In this document: positions 43,389-52,174 of the stretch, in pieces
How positions within the stretch are numbered: the first letter of the stretch is position 1
Layout: each line of letters starts with the position of its first letter
Assembly: GCA_964479665.1 (NCBI GenBank)
Contig: CAYZNN010000005.1
Coordinates: 62,001 to 126,000, forward strand
Length of the DNA: 64,000 nt
Reading direction: 5' to 3'
From: UBA2287 sp964479665
GTDB lineage: Bacteria; Bacteroidota; Bacteroidia; Bacteroidales; Tenuifilaceae
The notes under the pieces: generated by a model
The model's input: the letters and a program-made list of their open reading frames with translations, nothing else
Told to the model about the DNA's origin: nothing
Database searches by the model: none
Program-made: the position numbers and the translations under genes

Positions 43389-44792
43389 CTATAAATTACC
43401 GTATTTGGTTAAAAACTCCTTTCCCAACGATTCCGGAACCAATTCAAGAAAATCGAAAATGGAATTGGGCTCAATTTCCAGGGCTTCTTTAAGTGAACCA
43501 ACTGCCTCAATGGGATTACCAAGGAAATATTGAGCAGCAGAGCGAATTACCTTGAGCAAATGAATATCGGAGAAACTTTCTGAAATTTCTTGGTAAAGAA
43601 GTTCCACTTCATTGTACTTTTGCTGGTAAAGTAGAATTTCAATAGCTCCCAAATAGGCATCGGGCTCGTCGGGGTTTATGGTTACTGCCTGCTTATAGGC
43701 ATCGAGGGCTTCATTAACTCTGTTAAGTTCATAGAGCGTTTTTCCCAACCCAAGCCAAAAATCGTAATTGGTTTCGTCTAACGAAATGGCTTGCCTAATA
43801 AGTCCTATGGCTTTTTCAAAATTCTTAGATTCGAGCATTACCACTGCAATTCCGTAGTACGCTTCGGCAAAAGCGGGGTTAATACTCAGAGCCATTTGGT
43901 ATGCCTCGTGTGCTTTAGTGTACTGATTAAGTTTCTCGTAGCATTCGCCAATATTACAGTATACTTTGGGGTTATTGGGTTCATATGCTATAAGTTCAAC
44001 AAAAATTCCAATGGCTTCGGAATAGTTATCGAGTGAAGCATAACTAGTGGCCAAATTATAAAGGGCCGATGCGTTATTGGGTGAAATGGCAACTGCAAAC
44101 TCGTAAGCATCAACTGCATTTTCGAAATCGCCTATTTGGGAGTAGACTAACCCTAAGTTATACCAAACATTGGTAGAGAAAGGGTTTATATCGAGATACT
44201 CGTTATAGTACTGAATGCTTCTTTCGAATTCGCCAATTTGTTCGAATGAGAATGCAATCTCAAAGAGTGTGCTAATTGAATAGTGATGCGACTGTATGGC
44301 ACGTAGAAGGTACGAAATAGCTATGCGGTGCTCGTCGCGCTCTTGGTATAGGGAGGCTATTCGAGAAATCAATTCGAAACTATTATCGAACGGAACCAGT
44401 TCAAGAGCCCTATTGAAACAATCCTTGGCAGCACTAAAATTGTCGATGGACAAATGGGCTTGCCCCATAAGGAAAAAGACCTCAGGATTTTCGACTTCAA
44501 CTTTAGCAAGGAAAGTAAGAATTTGTAAGGCCTCGTCGAACTTACCCTCAATATTCAAAACTTCAGCTCTTCGAATTTGAATTTCGTGCGAATATGGGTG
44601 CATTTTAATAGCCATATCGGCTGCTTCGAGGGCATGCGAAGGCTTATCGATGGATAGGTAGTAATCGAAAATGCTCTCGAACTCAATTACATCGAAGAAT
44701 ACACTTTGGTTCTGACGGAGCATATCCTCATAGCGCAGAACTATATCGAGGGTTTCCTCTTCGCCAAAAACGAATTCGTTCTCCTCTCTCAT
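43389..44792 (-). CDS. Tetratricopeptide repeat (TPR) protein
   Basis: 467 residues with about eleven to twelve 34-residue TPR units from about residue 55 to 440 (for example ALYNLATSYASLDNYSEAIG, VYCNIGECYEKLNQYTKAHE, YGIAVVMLESKNFEKAIG). There is no signal peptide, so it is a cytoplasmic scaffold. First gene of the cluster; a TATGTTTG element lies upstream at 44818-44825. Confidence 0.9.
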   Translation of the reverse strand: MREENEFVFGEEETLDIVLRYEDMLRQNQSVFFDVIEFESIFDYYLSIDKPSHALEAADMAIKMHPYSHEIQIRRAEVLNIEGKFDEALQILTFLAKVEVENPEVFFLMGQAHLSIDNFSAAKDCFNRALELVPFDNSFELISRIASLYQERDEHRIAISYLLRAIQSHHYSISTLFEIAFSFEQIGEFERSIQYYNEYLDINPFSTNVWYNLGLVYSQIGDFENAVDAYEFAVAISPNNASALYNLATSYASLDNYSEAIGIFVELIAYEPNNPKVYCNIGECYEKLNQYTKAHEAYQMALSINPAFAEAYYGIAVVMLESKNFEKAIGLIRQAISLDETNYDFWLGLGKTLYELNRVNEALDAYKQAVTINPDEPDAYLGAIEILLYQQKYNEVELLYQEISESFSDIHLLKVIRSAAQYFLGNPIEAVGSLKEALEIEPNSIFDFLELVPESLGKEFLTKYGNL

Positions 44793-44817
44793 TCGGTAAT
44801 ACTTATTAAATACAATG

Positions 44818-44825
44818 CAAACATA
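44818..44825 (-). promoter_or_regulatory. Promoter -7 element of the TPR gene
   Basis: TATGTTTG on the minus strand, 25 bases before the TPR gene ATG and just downstream of the preceding terminator. Confidence 0.45.
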
Positions 44826-44836
44826 GCAAATAAAAA

Positions 44837-44861
44837 GGGAAATGCCCTTTAGGGCATTCCC
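44837..44861 (-). terminator. Terminator of the ligA-dapA-DHOD operon
   Basis: AATGCCC / GGGCATT with a 4-base loop, extended by GGG/CCC, and a minus-strand T-run (CCCTTTTTA). Confidence 0.8.
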
Positions 44862-44912
44862 ATAATATTAACAATCTTCTTTTAATATCAACAGTTGTAG
44901 TGAATTATTGTT

Positions 44913-45911
44913 CTAGTAGGGTCGCTCCATTTCTCGAAAATACTTCATGAACTGAACCCTTTCGAAAGCGGCAGGGTTGTATGAGCGAACCTGGCTCATT
45001 TTACCCCTAAAATCGTCGATGGTTTTAAACCCTTTCTCATCCATCCATTCGCTCATTTCGGTAATTATCTGGTTTATTTGGCCAAAACCGTTGCGGTATA
45101 AAGTAGAGCATACCTGAACTGCCTGTGCTCCGGCCAGAAGTTGTTTAATTGCACCGCTTCCATTATGTACTCCGGTTGATGCAGCTAAATGTACATCTAC
45201 TCTTCCCGACATAATGGCAATCCATCGTAACGAAAGGGCAATCTCTGCAGGAGTTGAAAGTACACTTGCCGACGTGAAATCGAAATTGTGAATATCAAAA
45301 TCGGGACTATAAAAACGGTTAAAAAGTACAATACTATTCACTCCGGTTTGGCTCAGTTTACTAATGAAATTGGCTAACGATGAGTTGTAAGGGCTAATTT
45401 TAATGGCAATGGGCAGTGTTGTTGTTTTAAGAACACTTTCAATTACTTTATAGTAGAGTTCTTCGTTTTGCTCTGCAGTTCTATTTAAATCGGTGGGTAA
45501 CGCAAATACGTTCAGTTCAATAGCATCGGCTCCTGCATTTTGAATTCTCTTGGCAAAATCGGGCCATTTTTCGGCAGTTACGCAATTAATACTGGCTATT
45601 ATTGGCACCGAAACAGTTTTTTTAGCATCGGCTATAAGTTTTAAAAAATTGGCAACGGGATCTTCCATCTCGTCGAAATCGAAATACTCCATGGTTTCGG
45701 GATAAATGAAACCGCTTGCATGCATTCGGTTTATATTGTCTCGGGTTTCCGAAATAATTTCCTCCTCAAATATCGATTTGAGTACAATGGCACCAATTCC
45801 ATTCTTTTCTAGTTCAACAATATCTTTGAGTTTTCCGGTTAAACCAGAACTCGATGCAATAATTGGGTTGGTTAAGTTTAAACCCATATAGTTTGTTGAA
45901 AGATTTGCCAT
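44913..45911 (-). CDS. Dihydroorotate dehydrogenase-like protein (paralogue 2)
   Basis: 332 residues, clearly paralogous to 22415-23392: both read TNYMGLNL near the N-terminus, then ASINCV, GADA-EIN/LNVF-LPTD, ASTGVHNG, AVQVCS-LYRNG. Here the substrate loop is ELNVFALPTDLNR, again lacking the SCPN cysteine of class 1 DHOD. Likely binds FMN (phosphate site STGVHNGSGAIKQLLAGAQ). Last gene of an operon with dapA and ligA; reaction unknown. Confidence 0.85.
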   Translation of the reverse strand: MANLSTNYMGLNLTNPIIASSSGLTGKLKDIVELEKNGIGAIVLKSIFEEEIISETRDNINRMHASGFIYPETMEYFDFDEMEDPVANFLKLIADAKKTVSVPIIASINCVTAEKWPDFAKRIQNAGADAIELNVFALPTDLNRTAEQNEELYYKVIESVLKTTTLPIAIKISPYNSSLANFISKLSQTGVNSIVLFNRFYSPDFDIHNFDFTSASVLSTPAEIALSLRWIAIMSGRVDVHLAASTGVHNGSGAIKQLLAGAQAVQVCSTLYRNGFGQINQIITEMSEWMDEKGFKTIDDFRGKMSQVRSYNPAAFERVQFMKYFREMERPY

Positions 45912-45982
45912 GGCTTTGCTTTAGTTGGTTATACTTTAGTTGTTTCAAATTGTACTCATTAACAAGTGAAACCATTGAAAAG

Positions 45983-46861
45983 TTAAATATTTTCTAAAAG
46001 TATTTGCAATTTGTAGTAAACCGACTCGCTCACAGGGGCAAGCGGTAAACGCAAATTATTGTCAATAACTCCTAAAATTGATAAAGCTGCTTTAGCTCCA
46101 CCCGGATTCCCATCGAGGAAAAGCGCATCTATAATTTCAATTAGTTTACAATGCTGCTCTCTGGCAATATCCAATTCTCCCTTCATAGTTTTTTTAACAA
46201 GCAACGAAAATTCTTTAGGAAGTACATTTCCAACAACCGAAATTACACCGTCCATCCCCATGCAAAGCTGGGGCATAGCCAGTCCGTCGTCGCCAGAAAG
46301 AACCAAAAAGCCATCGGGTCGGTCGCGCAGAATGTAACTTTGCTGTGTTAAATTACCCGATGCCTCCTTAACGGCCACAATATTGGGCACTTCGTGGGCC
46401 AATTTCAGGGTTGTTTCAGCCAACATATTCACTCCGGTTCGCCCTGGAACATTGTATATAATTAAAGGAAGGGGGCTTTGCGCGGCTAAAGCTCTGAAAT
46501 GAAGTTCCAACCCTTTTTGGGTGGGCTTATTATAGTAAGGAGTAACCGACAAGATTCCATCGATGCCATTGAAATTGAAACTTTTAATGCTTTTAAGTAA
46601 TTTAGTAGTATCGTGACCACCCATACCCACAACAACAGGAACTCTCCCGTCGTTTTTGTCAATTACAAAGTCAACAAATTCACGTTTCTCATCATCGGAA
46701 AGTACTACCGACTCACCGGTGGTTCCTAAAAGTACAAGATAATCGGCTCCCCCACCTATAAGGTGTTCAACCATTCTTTCGGTTGCATTGTAATCAATTT
46801 CTTTTTCAACATCGAAGGGCGTTACCATGGCCACTCCAAGTCCTTTAAATTTGCTATTCAT
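45983..46861 (-). CDS. dapA: 4-hydroxy-tetrahydrodipicolinate synthase
   Basis: 292 residues. It condenses pyruvate with aspartate semialdehyde, the first committed step to lysine and diaminopimelate. Seen: GVAMVTPF, LVLLGTTGES, VTPYYNKPTQKGL, Tyr in LIIYNVPGRTGVN, the Schiff-base Lys in IVAVKEASG, and SGDDGLAMPQL. Between a DUF6913-like gene and the DHOD-like gene on the same strand. Confidence 0.96.
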   Translation of the reverse strand: MNSKFKGLGVAMVTPFDVEKEIDYNATERMVEHLIGGGADYLVLLGTTGESVVLSDDEKREFVDFVIDKNDGRVPVVVGMGGHDTTKLLKSIKSFNFNGIDGILSVTPYYNKPTQKGLELHFRALAAQSPLPLIIYNVPGRTGVNMLAETTLKLAHEVPNIVAVKEASGNLTQQSYILRDRPDGFLVLSGDDGLAMPQLCMGMDGVISVVGNVLPKEFSLLVKKTMKGELDIAREQHCKLIEIIDALFLDGNPGGAKAALSILGVIDNNLRLPLAPVSESVYYKLQILLENI

Positions 46862-46873
46862 TGTATGAATTTT

Positions 46874-47452
46874 TTAATTGTTTGCAACCAGCTGTTTTTC
46901 CTGAGCAAAACGGTTGTTAATATAATTAAGATAATACTTTAACTGCTCAATTAAATAATTTAAAGTAGCCCCTCTTCCAACGTTCATAATCAAATCGTTG
47001 GGGCATCCTAAATAATTAAGAGCGCCAACTTTAAATTTCGATTTCGATAAACTGGCAATCCACTTAACAGGAAAAAGTTCCATCAAACTCAAGTCGATAA
47101 GGATATCAAATTCTCTATTTATAAAGTCCTCGGCAATGGTTACCATAGGCTTACCGTACCAATTAACTTCTTTAATATTGAACACGTTAATTTTGCGACG
47201 GAGTAAAAAGCTTTGAGGAACTTCTTTAAGTTGACAAAAAACAAGTACCGATACATCAATGTTTTTTGCTGAAAGAAAGTGTGCCAGTTCGAGCACTTGT
47301 TCAAAACTATCGTTAGTATTTGCAGGACTTAATATTCCAACAGCGCGGGCCGATTCGAAATTATGTACCCGTTTGCTTCGTTCGAATGTTCGTAGCTGTT
47401 TGTTCAATTTGTAATGCCCGTATTGCAATTTGTACCTGGTAAACAGTCCCAT
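46874..47452 (-). CDS. DUF6913-like Bacteroidota protein
   Basis: 192 residues, mixed alpha/beta: a basic N-terminal helix (YKLQYGHYKLNKQLRTFERSK), then a Rossmann-like series (ARAVGILSPANTNDSFEQVLELAHFL, DVSVLVFCQLKEVP, DILIDLSLMELFPVKWIASLSKSKFKVGAL). It matches my memory of a small protein often found next to dapA or ligA in the phylum; function unknown. 11-12 bases from both neighbours. Confidence 0.7.
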   Translation of the reverse strand: MGLFTRYKLQYGHYKLNKQLRTFERSKRVHNFESARAVGILSPANTNDSFEQVLELAHFLSAKNIDVSVLVFCQLKEVPQSFLLRRKINVFNIKEVNWYGKPMVTIAEDFINREFDILIDLSLMELFPVKWIASLSKSKFKVGALNYLGCPNDLIMNVGRGATLNYLIEQLKYYLNYINNRFAQEKQLVANN

Positions 47453-47463
47453 TGTTTAATCGA

Positions 47464-49467
47464 TTAACTAATCATACTTAAAAACTCATCCTCAGAAATT
47501 ATGCGTATTCCCATTTTTGTAGCCTTTTCGAGTTTTGAAGGTCCCATGTTTTCACCAGCAACTACCAATGTAGTGCTTCCAGACACAGCCGAAAGAACCT
47601 TGCCTCCGTTTAGCTCTACCAACCTCTTTGCCTCGTCGCGTGAAATGCGAAAAAAAGTACCTGAAATAACAACATTGTAGCCCTTTAATTTAGTTGAAAC
47701 CAATTCTAGGCTCTTACCTTCGGATGTTTTAACTCCATATTTTTCAAGTTTTTCAACAAACTCAATATTTATTGGGTTTTTAAAAAAATCAACGATACTT
47801 TGCGCAATCCTCTCCCCCACCTCTTCAACTTCAACTAACTCATCGAAACGAGCATTTCGAAGCGCATTAATAGTACCAAAGTGCATTGCCAGTTTCTGAG
47901 CTGTTGTTTCACCAACATATCTTATACCTAGGGCAAATATAAGTCGATGAAATGGAATATCCTTCGATTTGGCAATGCTGTTTATGGCATTTGTGGCCGA
48001 TTTCTCGGCAAACCTATCTAGGGTTAGCAATTGCTCGTAACTGAGGCAATACAAATCGGCTGGGTCTTTTACGAGTGCCGAGTTGAAAAGAAGTTCAACT
48101 GTTTCTTCGCCTAGTCCATCGATATCCATGGCTTTTCGACCAATGAAATGTACAATTCTACCCTTTATTTGAGGCGGGCAGGCATAAACATTGGGGCAGT
48201 AATGCCTTGCTTCACCCTCGGGCCGAATTAATTTACTTCCGCATTCTGGGCAATGCGAAATAAACTGCACTTTGCTGACCCCAATATCTCGCATAGTTTG
48301 GTCGACACCAACAATTTTTGGAATAATTTCACCACCCTTTTCAACCCAAACCGTGTCACCAGAATGCAAATTGAGCAGCTCTATCTGATCGGAATTATGA
48401 AGAGAAGCCCTCTTTACGGTTGTTCCGGCCAACTGAATAGGGTTTAAATTGGCAACAGGAGTAACTGCGCCTGTACGTCCGACCTGAAAATCTATTGATA
48501 AAAGTTGTGTTGCAACCTGCTCCGCCTTATACTTGTATGCAATTGCCCAACGTGGTGTTTTTGCGGTAAAACCAAGTAGATTCTGATGAATGTAGTTATT
48601 TACTTTTACAACAACTCCATCTGTATCGAAGGGAAGTTGCTTACGTGCCGAATCCCAATGCGAAATAAAATCCTTAACTTCATCGATAGAACTGCAAAGT
48701 TTGGTTTCTGTAGGCACATTAAATCCCCATTCACGAGCCTTAATAAGGCTTTGGAAGTGATTTGCAAACGGCAAATTATTACCTAATACAAAATACAGGA
48801 AGCAATTGAGTTTTCGGGAGGCTACCAATCGTGAATCGAGAAGTTTAAGCGTACCGGCGGCGGCATTTCGTGGGTTGGCAAAAGGGGCTTCGCCCTTCTG
48901 TATTCGAATTTGATTTAGTTCATCGAATATAGCATGGGGCATGAAAATTTCACCTCTTATTTCGAAATCGGGAGGGAAATCGCTACCCGATAACCTCAGC
49001 GGTACCGATTGTATTGTTTTTACATTGGAAGTAACATCATCGCCCTTACTTCCATCGCCACGTGTAACTGCTCTTCTTAAAACTCCATTTAAATATGAAA
49101 TGGAAATGGCGGTTCCGTCGTATTTTAGTTCACATACATACTCTACTCCATTGGGTAAAACCTTTCGAACCCTGATGTCGAATTCTTCCAGTTCGCTAAA
49201 CGAGTAGGTATTGGCCAACGAAAGCATAGGGTACCTATGGGTTACCTGTTCAAAACCCTCACTAGTATCGTTACCAACCCTTTGAGCGGGCGACGATGGA
49301 TCCGAAAACTCTGGAAACTTTTTCTCGAGCGCCTCCAGATCTTTCAGCATGGAGTCGAATTCGAAATCGCTGATTTGAGGTTTTGCCAATACATAATACA
49401 AATGGTTATGCCGGTTTATTTCCGAGCGTAACCATTCAATTCGTTTTTTTGCTTCGTTGGGATTCAC
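47464..49467 (-). CDS. ligA: NAD-dependent DNA ligase
   Basis: 667 residues. Seals nicks using NAD+. Seen: N-terminal Ia domain, the adenylated Lys in EYVCELKYDGTAIS, GEIFMP, TDGVVVKVN, OB domain, the zinc finger CPECGSKL...CPN.ACPPQ, helix-hairpin-helix repeats, and a C-terminal BRCT domain (LKGYNVVISGTFFRISRDEAK). The start is GTG (MNPNEAKKRIEWLR), 8 bases after the winged-helix gene stop. Confidence 0.96.
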   Translation of the reverse strand: MNPNEAKKRIEWLRSEINRHNHLYYVLAKPQISDFEFDSMLKDLEALEKKFPEFSDPSSPAQRVGNDTSEGFEQVTHRYPMLSLANTYSFSELEEFDIRVRKVLPNGVEYVCELKYDGTAISISYLNGVLRRAVTRGDGSKGDDVTSNVKTIQSVPLRLSGSDFPPDFEIRGEIFMPHAIFDELNQIRIQKGEAPFANPRNAAAGTLKLLDSRLVASRKLNCFLYFVLGNNLPFANHFQSLIKAREWGFNVPTETKLCSSIDEVKDFISHWDSARKQLPFDTDGVVVKVNNYIHQNLLGFTAKTPRWAIAYKYKAEQVATQLLSIDFQVGRTGAVTPVANLNPIQLAGTTVKRASLHNSDQIELLNLHSGDTVWVEKGGEIIPKIVGVDQTMRDIGVSKVQFISHCPECGSKLIRPEGEARHYCPNVYACPPQIKGRIVHFIGRKAMDIDGLGEETVELLFNSALVKDPADLYCLSYEQLLTLDRFAEKSATNAINSIAKSKDIPFHRLIFALGIRYVGETTAQKLAMHFGTINALRNARFDELVEVEEVGERIAQSIVDFFKNPINIEFVEKLEKYGVKTSEGKSLELVSTKLKGYNVVISGTFFRISRDEAKRLVELNGGKVLSAVSGSTTLVVAGENMGPSKLEKATKMGIRIISEDEFLSMIS

Positions 49468-49475
49468 TATGTGTT

Positions 49476-49655
49476 CTACTTCTTAATATCGTAAAAGCAA
49501 CGAACGGGTGAGTGAAGTTTACCTTCGGTTACCAGTTTCTTGATGGCTTTTTCAACATCCTTTTTTTCAATTCCAGCAGCTTCGGCTATTTCGCCAGCTT
49601 TCATGGCTTTCCCTTTCGATTTCAGGGTTTCAAGCACCTTTACGTTTGCATCCAT
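49476..49655 (-). CDS. Small winged-helix DNA-binding-type protein, 59 residues
   Basis: Translated by eye on the minus strand: begins MDANVKVLETLKSKGKAM and ends CFYDIKK, TAG stop. The sequence KAGEIAEAAGIEKKDVEKAI followed by KKLVTEGKL is a canonical helix-turn-helix plus wing (MarR/ArsR-like size of one wing domain). It leads the operon with ligA, with a full promoter upstream, so it is a real gene. Role probably regulatory or nucleic-acid binding; the target is unknown. Confidence 0.8.
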   Translation of the reverse strand: MDANVKVLETLKSKGKAMKAGEIAEAAGIEKKDVEKAIKKLVTEGKLHSPVRCFYDIKK

Positions 49656-49713
49656 GCTTAGTTAGTTATTGGTAATTAAATGATTAACTCAACAAATACA
49701 TTTCTGTTAACAA

Positions 49714-49745
49714 CAAAAATAGGCTATTACCAATGAAAAAGCAAC
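49714..49745 (-). promoter_or_regulatory. Promoter of the winged-helix-ligA-dapA operon
   Basis: TATTTTTG (49721-49714) with GTTG (49745-49742) 20 bases upstream on the minus strand. The leader is about 50 bases. Confidence 0.6.
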
Positions 49746-49824
49746 AATTAAGAGACAAGTAAAAAGTTAAATGATTCGAAATTGCTTTAGTAACGAAATG
49801 CATAAAAGCATTACCTTTGAGTTT

Positions 49825-51525
49825 ATGGCCCATACATTAAATATTTACCAGGTTTTTACTCGACTCTTTAGGGTTGACAGGGGTTTGAACAAACCCTTTG
49901 GTACAATTGAAGAGAATGGCTGTTCAAAATTTGAGCATTTTTCGGATATTGCCCTAATGGAATTCAAGAATATGGGTTTTACCCATATTTGGTTCACTGG
50001 AGTTTTAAGGCACGCAACCTGTACAAATTACGATTGGTTTGGAGTTCCGAGCAGCAACCCTTTGGTTGTGAAAGGTAGAGCTGGGTCGCCCTACGCTATT
50101 AACGATTACTACGATGTTGACCCCGATTTGGCAGTAAATCCGGCCAACCGCATGGAAGAATTCGAAGCCCTAGTGAACAGATGCCATGATAATGGTTTGA
50201 AGGTTATAATCGACTTTGTTCCCAATCATGTTGCTCGTCAGTACCGAAGCATAAACCAGCCAGATGACACTGGTTGTTTAGGCCAAGCAGATAATATTAA
50301 CATAGCCTTCGACCCTCAGAATAATTTTTACTATACCCCCCAAAAGGCTTTTCAGCTTCCCGAAGGAATTTGTTTTCCCTATGCACTTGGAGCCTCACCC
50401 TATTCCGAATTCCCTGCACGGGCAACTGGTAACGATGCGTTTACGCCTAAACCTAATTTAACCGATTGGTACGAAACCATTAAGTTGAACTATGGCGTAG
50501 ACTATTTAAATGGGCGCAACGAATATTTCAACCCTATTCCTAATACATGGCACAAAATGCGGAACATTCTGATTTTTTGGGCAAAAAAAGGGATTGATGG
50601 CTTCAGGTGCGATATGGCCGAGATGGTGCCAATAGATTTTTGGGCTTGGGTAATTCCCCAAATAAAAGAAAATTATAAATCACCCATTTTTATTGCTGAA
50701 GTATACAAGCCCAGTGAATACGTAAACTACCTAAATTCAGGATTCGACTTCCTTTATGACAAAGTTGGGTTATACGACATTTTACGCGCATTGACAGAGG
50801 GCAACGGTTCTGCTAGAGAAATTACTTATTTATGGCAACGCTACGAAGGCTTCAATCATAAAATGCTTCGTTTTTTAGAAAACCACGACGAACAACGTAT
50901 TGCTTCGCATTTTTTTGCAAACAACCCTGCTAAGGCAATTCCAGCAATGGTACTCTCTGCAACTTTGCATAAAGGACCAATAATGATATATTTCGGGCAA
51001 GAAATTGGAGAAAAAGCATTATATAGTGAGGGTTTCAGTGGTTACGATGGACGCACCTCTATTTTCGATTACTGGAGAATTGAGGATTATCAGAAGTGGG
51101 TTAACATTGGAAAGTTCGATGGACAATTTCTAAATGATGAACAAAGGCAACTTCGCAACTTCTACATTAAACTTAGCCAACTTCGGTTACAAAGCGAAAC
51201 TATTCCTCAAGGAGGTTTTTACGATCTGATGTGGGTAAACTCAGATGGGATAAACACTGATAAAATTTACGCCTTCATTCGATATTTCAAAAATGAGGTA
51301 TTGCTTATAGTTTGCAATTTCGATCAGATAAATGGTTACAGCATAAACCTTCGAATTCCTAACGATGCCATAACAGTAAGCCAATTACCCATTGATAGGC
51401 CCTGGCAAGCCTATGAGTTACTAAATAATAGTTTCAACTTTGAAATTGATCCAAACCAGGCATCAAGCAATGGTTTCCATATTAATTTAGACCCGAACCA
51501 AGCGTTAATATTCAAATTGCATTAG
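49825..51525 (+). CDS. GH13 alpha-amylase family protein
   Basis: 566 residues from MAHTLNIYQVFTRLF; in-frame ATGs at 49771 and 49798 give an unconserved 18-residue leader, and a TACCTTTG element (49812-49819) lies between them and my start. A (beta/alpha)8 glycosidase with all three catalytic residues: Asp in GFRCDMAEM (about 263), Glu in FIAEVYKP (about 292) and Asp in LENHDEQR (about 355). No signal peptide, so cytoplasmic; substrate is probably an alpha-glucan or trehalose-like sugar. Not part of a starch-utilisation cluster here. Convergent with the broken transporter by 7 bases. Confidence 0.9.
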   Translation: MAHTLNIYQVFTRLFRVDRGLNKPFGTIEENGCSKFEHFSDIALMEFKNMGFTHIWFTGVLRHATCTNYDWFGVPSSNPLVVKGRAGSPYAINDYYDVDPDLAVNPANRMEEFEALVNRCHDNGLKVIIDFVPNHVARQYRSINQPDDTGCLGQADNINIAFDPQNNFYYTPQKAFQLPEGICFPYALGASPYSEFPARATGNDAFTPKPNLTDWYETIKLNYGVDYLNGRNEYFNPIPNTWHKMRNILIFWAKKGIDGFRCDMAEMVPIDFWAWVIPQIKENYKSPIFIAEVYKPSEYVNYLNSGFDFLYDKVGLYDILRALTEGNGSAREITYLWQRYEGFNHKMLRFLENHDEQRIASHFFANNPAKAIPAMVLSATLHKGPIMIYFGQEIGEKALYSEGFSGYDGRTSIFDYWRIEDYQKWVNIGKFDGQFLNDEQRQLRNFYIKLSQLRLQSETIPQGGFYDLMWVNSDGINTDKIYAFIRYFKNEVLLIVCNFDQINGYSINLRIPNDAITVSQLPIDRPWQAYELLNNSFNFEIDPNQASSNGFHINLDPNQALIFKLH

Positions 51526-51532
51526 CAACCAA

Positions 51533-52172
51533 TTATGGGTTGCATCCGCAGCTACAGGAATGAGAAAGATTCCTCGCTTTTTCGAAAGCTTCACGTCCCT
51601 CAGTAAAAGCAAACCATGCAATTCCCAAAGAACCAAGTACATCGATCCAGCCTATACCAAATATTTCGTAAATCAGACTGGATGCTAGTAATACAAAGGA
51701 GAGGTAAAAGCAGGTTCGAGTGCAATTGGCATCGGCAACAATAGCATTTGATCCTAACTGCTTTCCAACTCTCAGTTTCGCACGCATTAAAAACCACATG
51801 GTAAATATGGAAAGTACTGAAATAATAATTCCAACCATTGTAGTATGAGGTTCACTTTCCAAATAAATATTCAATACTGAACCTAAAACGAACCCTAAAG
51901 CTAATAAGGTAAAATGAGAAGCCTGTAATACGTATAGCTGTGCGCTCAAAACTATCGGGACTCTCATTAGAGGTATTTTGTAGGCGTATAACTAAATGAA
52001 GGATTCCAATACCTGAAATCACTTCAACAAAACTATCGACACCAAATCCGAAAAGAGCTAACGTATCGTCTGAAATTCCAAATAGAATTGAAATTTAACC
52101 CTCAATAACATTATACAAAATGGTTATTAAACTTAGACAAAAAGCATTTTTTAATAGAGCTCTTCTTGTCAT
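51533..52172 (-). pseudogene. Broken cation transporter (in-frame stop plus frameshift)
   Basis: On the minus strand an ATG at 52172 reads MTRRALLKNAFCLSLITILY and then hits TAA at 52097-52095 (codon 26) in a helix where homologues continue. The same frame resumes with ISILFGISDDTLALFGFGVD and SFVEVISGIGILHLVIR, a clear cation-transporter signature, through SFERTAIRITGFSFYL. Around 51900-51915 the frame shifts; the next frame continues LLALGFVLGSVLNIYL through the end (HSCSCGCNP). Together they make one ~210-residue multi-pass transporter. Two independent lesions argue for real decay. It follows the intact CDF gene by 2 bases. Confidence 0.85.
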
Positions 52173-52174
52173 TT

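Noticed and set aside
44818..44861. Riboswitch upstream of the TPR gene
   Set aside because: The hairpin is a simple terminator of the preceding operon and lies upstream of the TPR promoter.
49771..49824. N-terminal extension of the GH13 protein
   Set aside because: Unconserved residues and a promoter-like TACCTTTG inside the extension; the family starts near NIYQVFTRLF.
51533..51967. Stand-alone 144-residue membrane protein
   Set aside because: The true N-terminal half is recognisable in another frame just upstream, so this is the 3' part of a broken gene.
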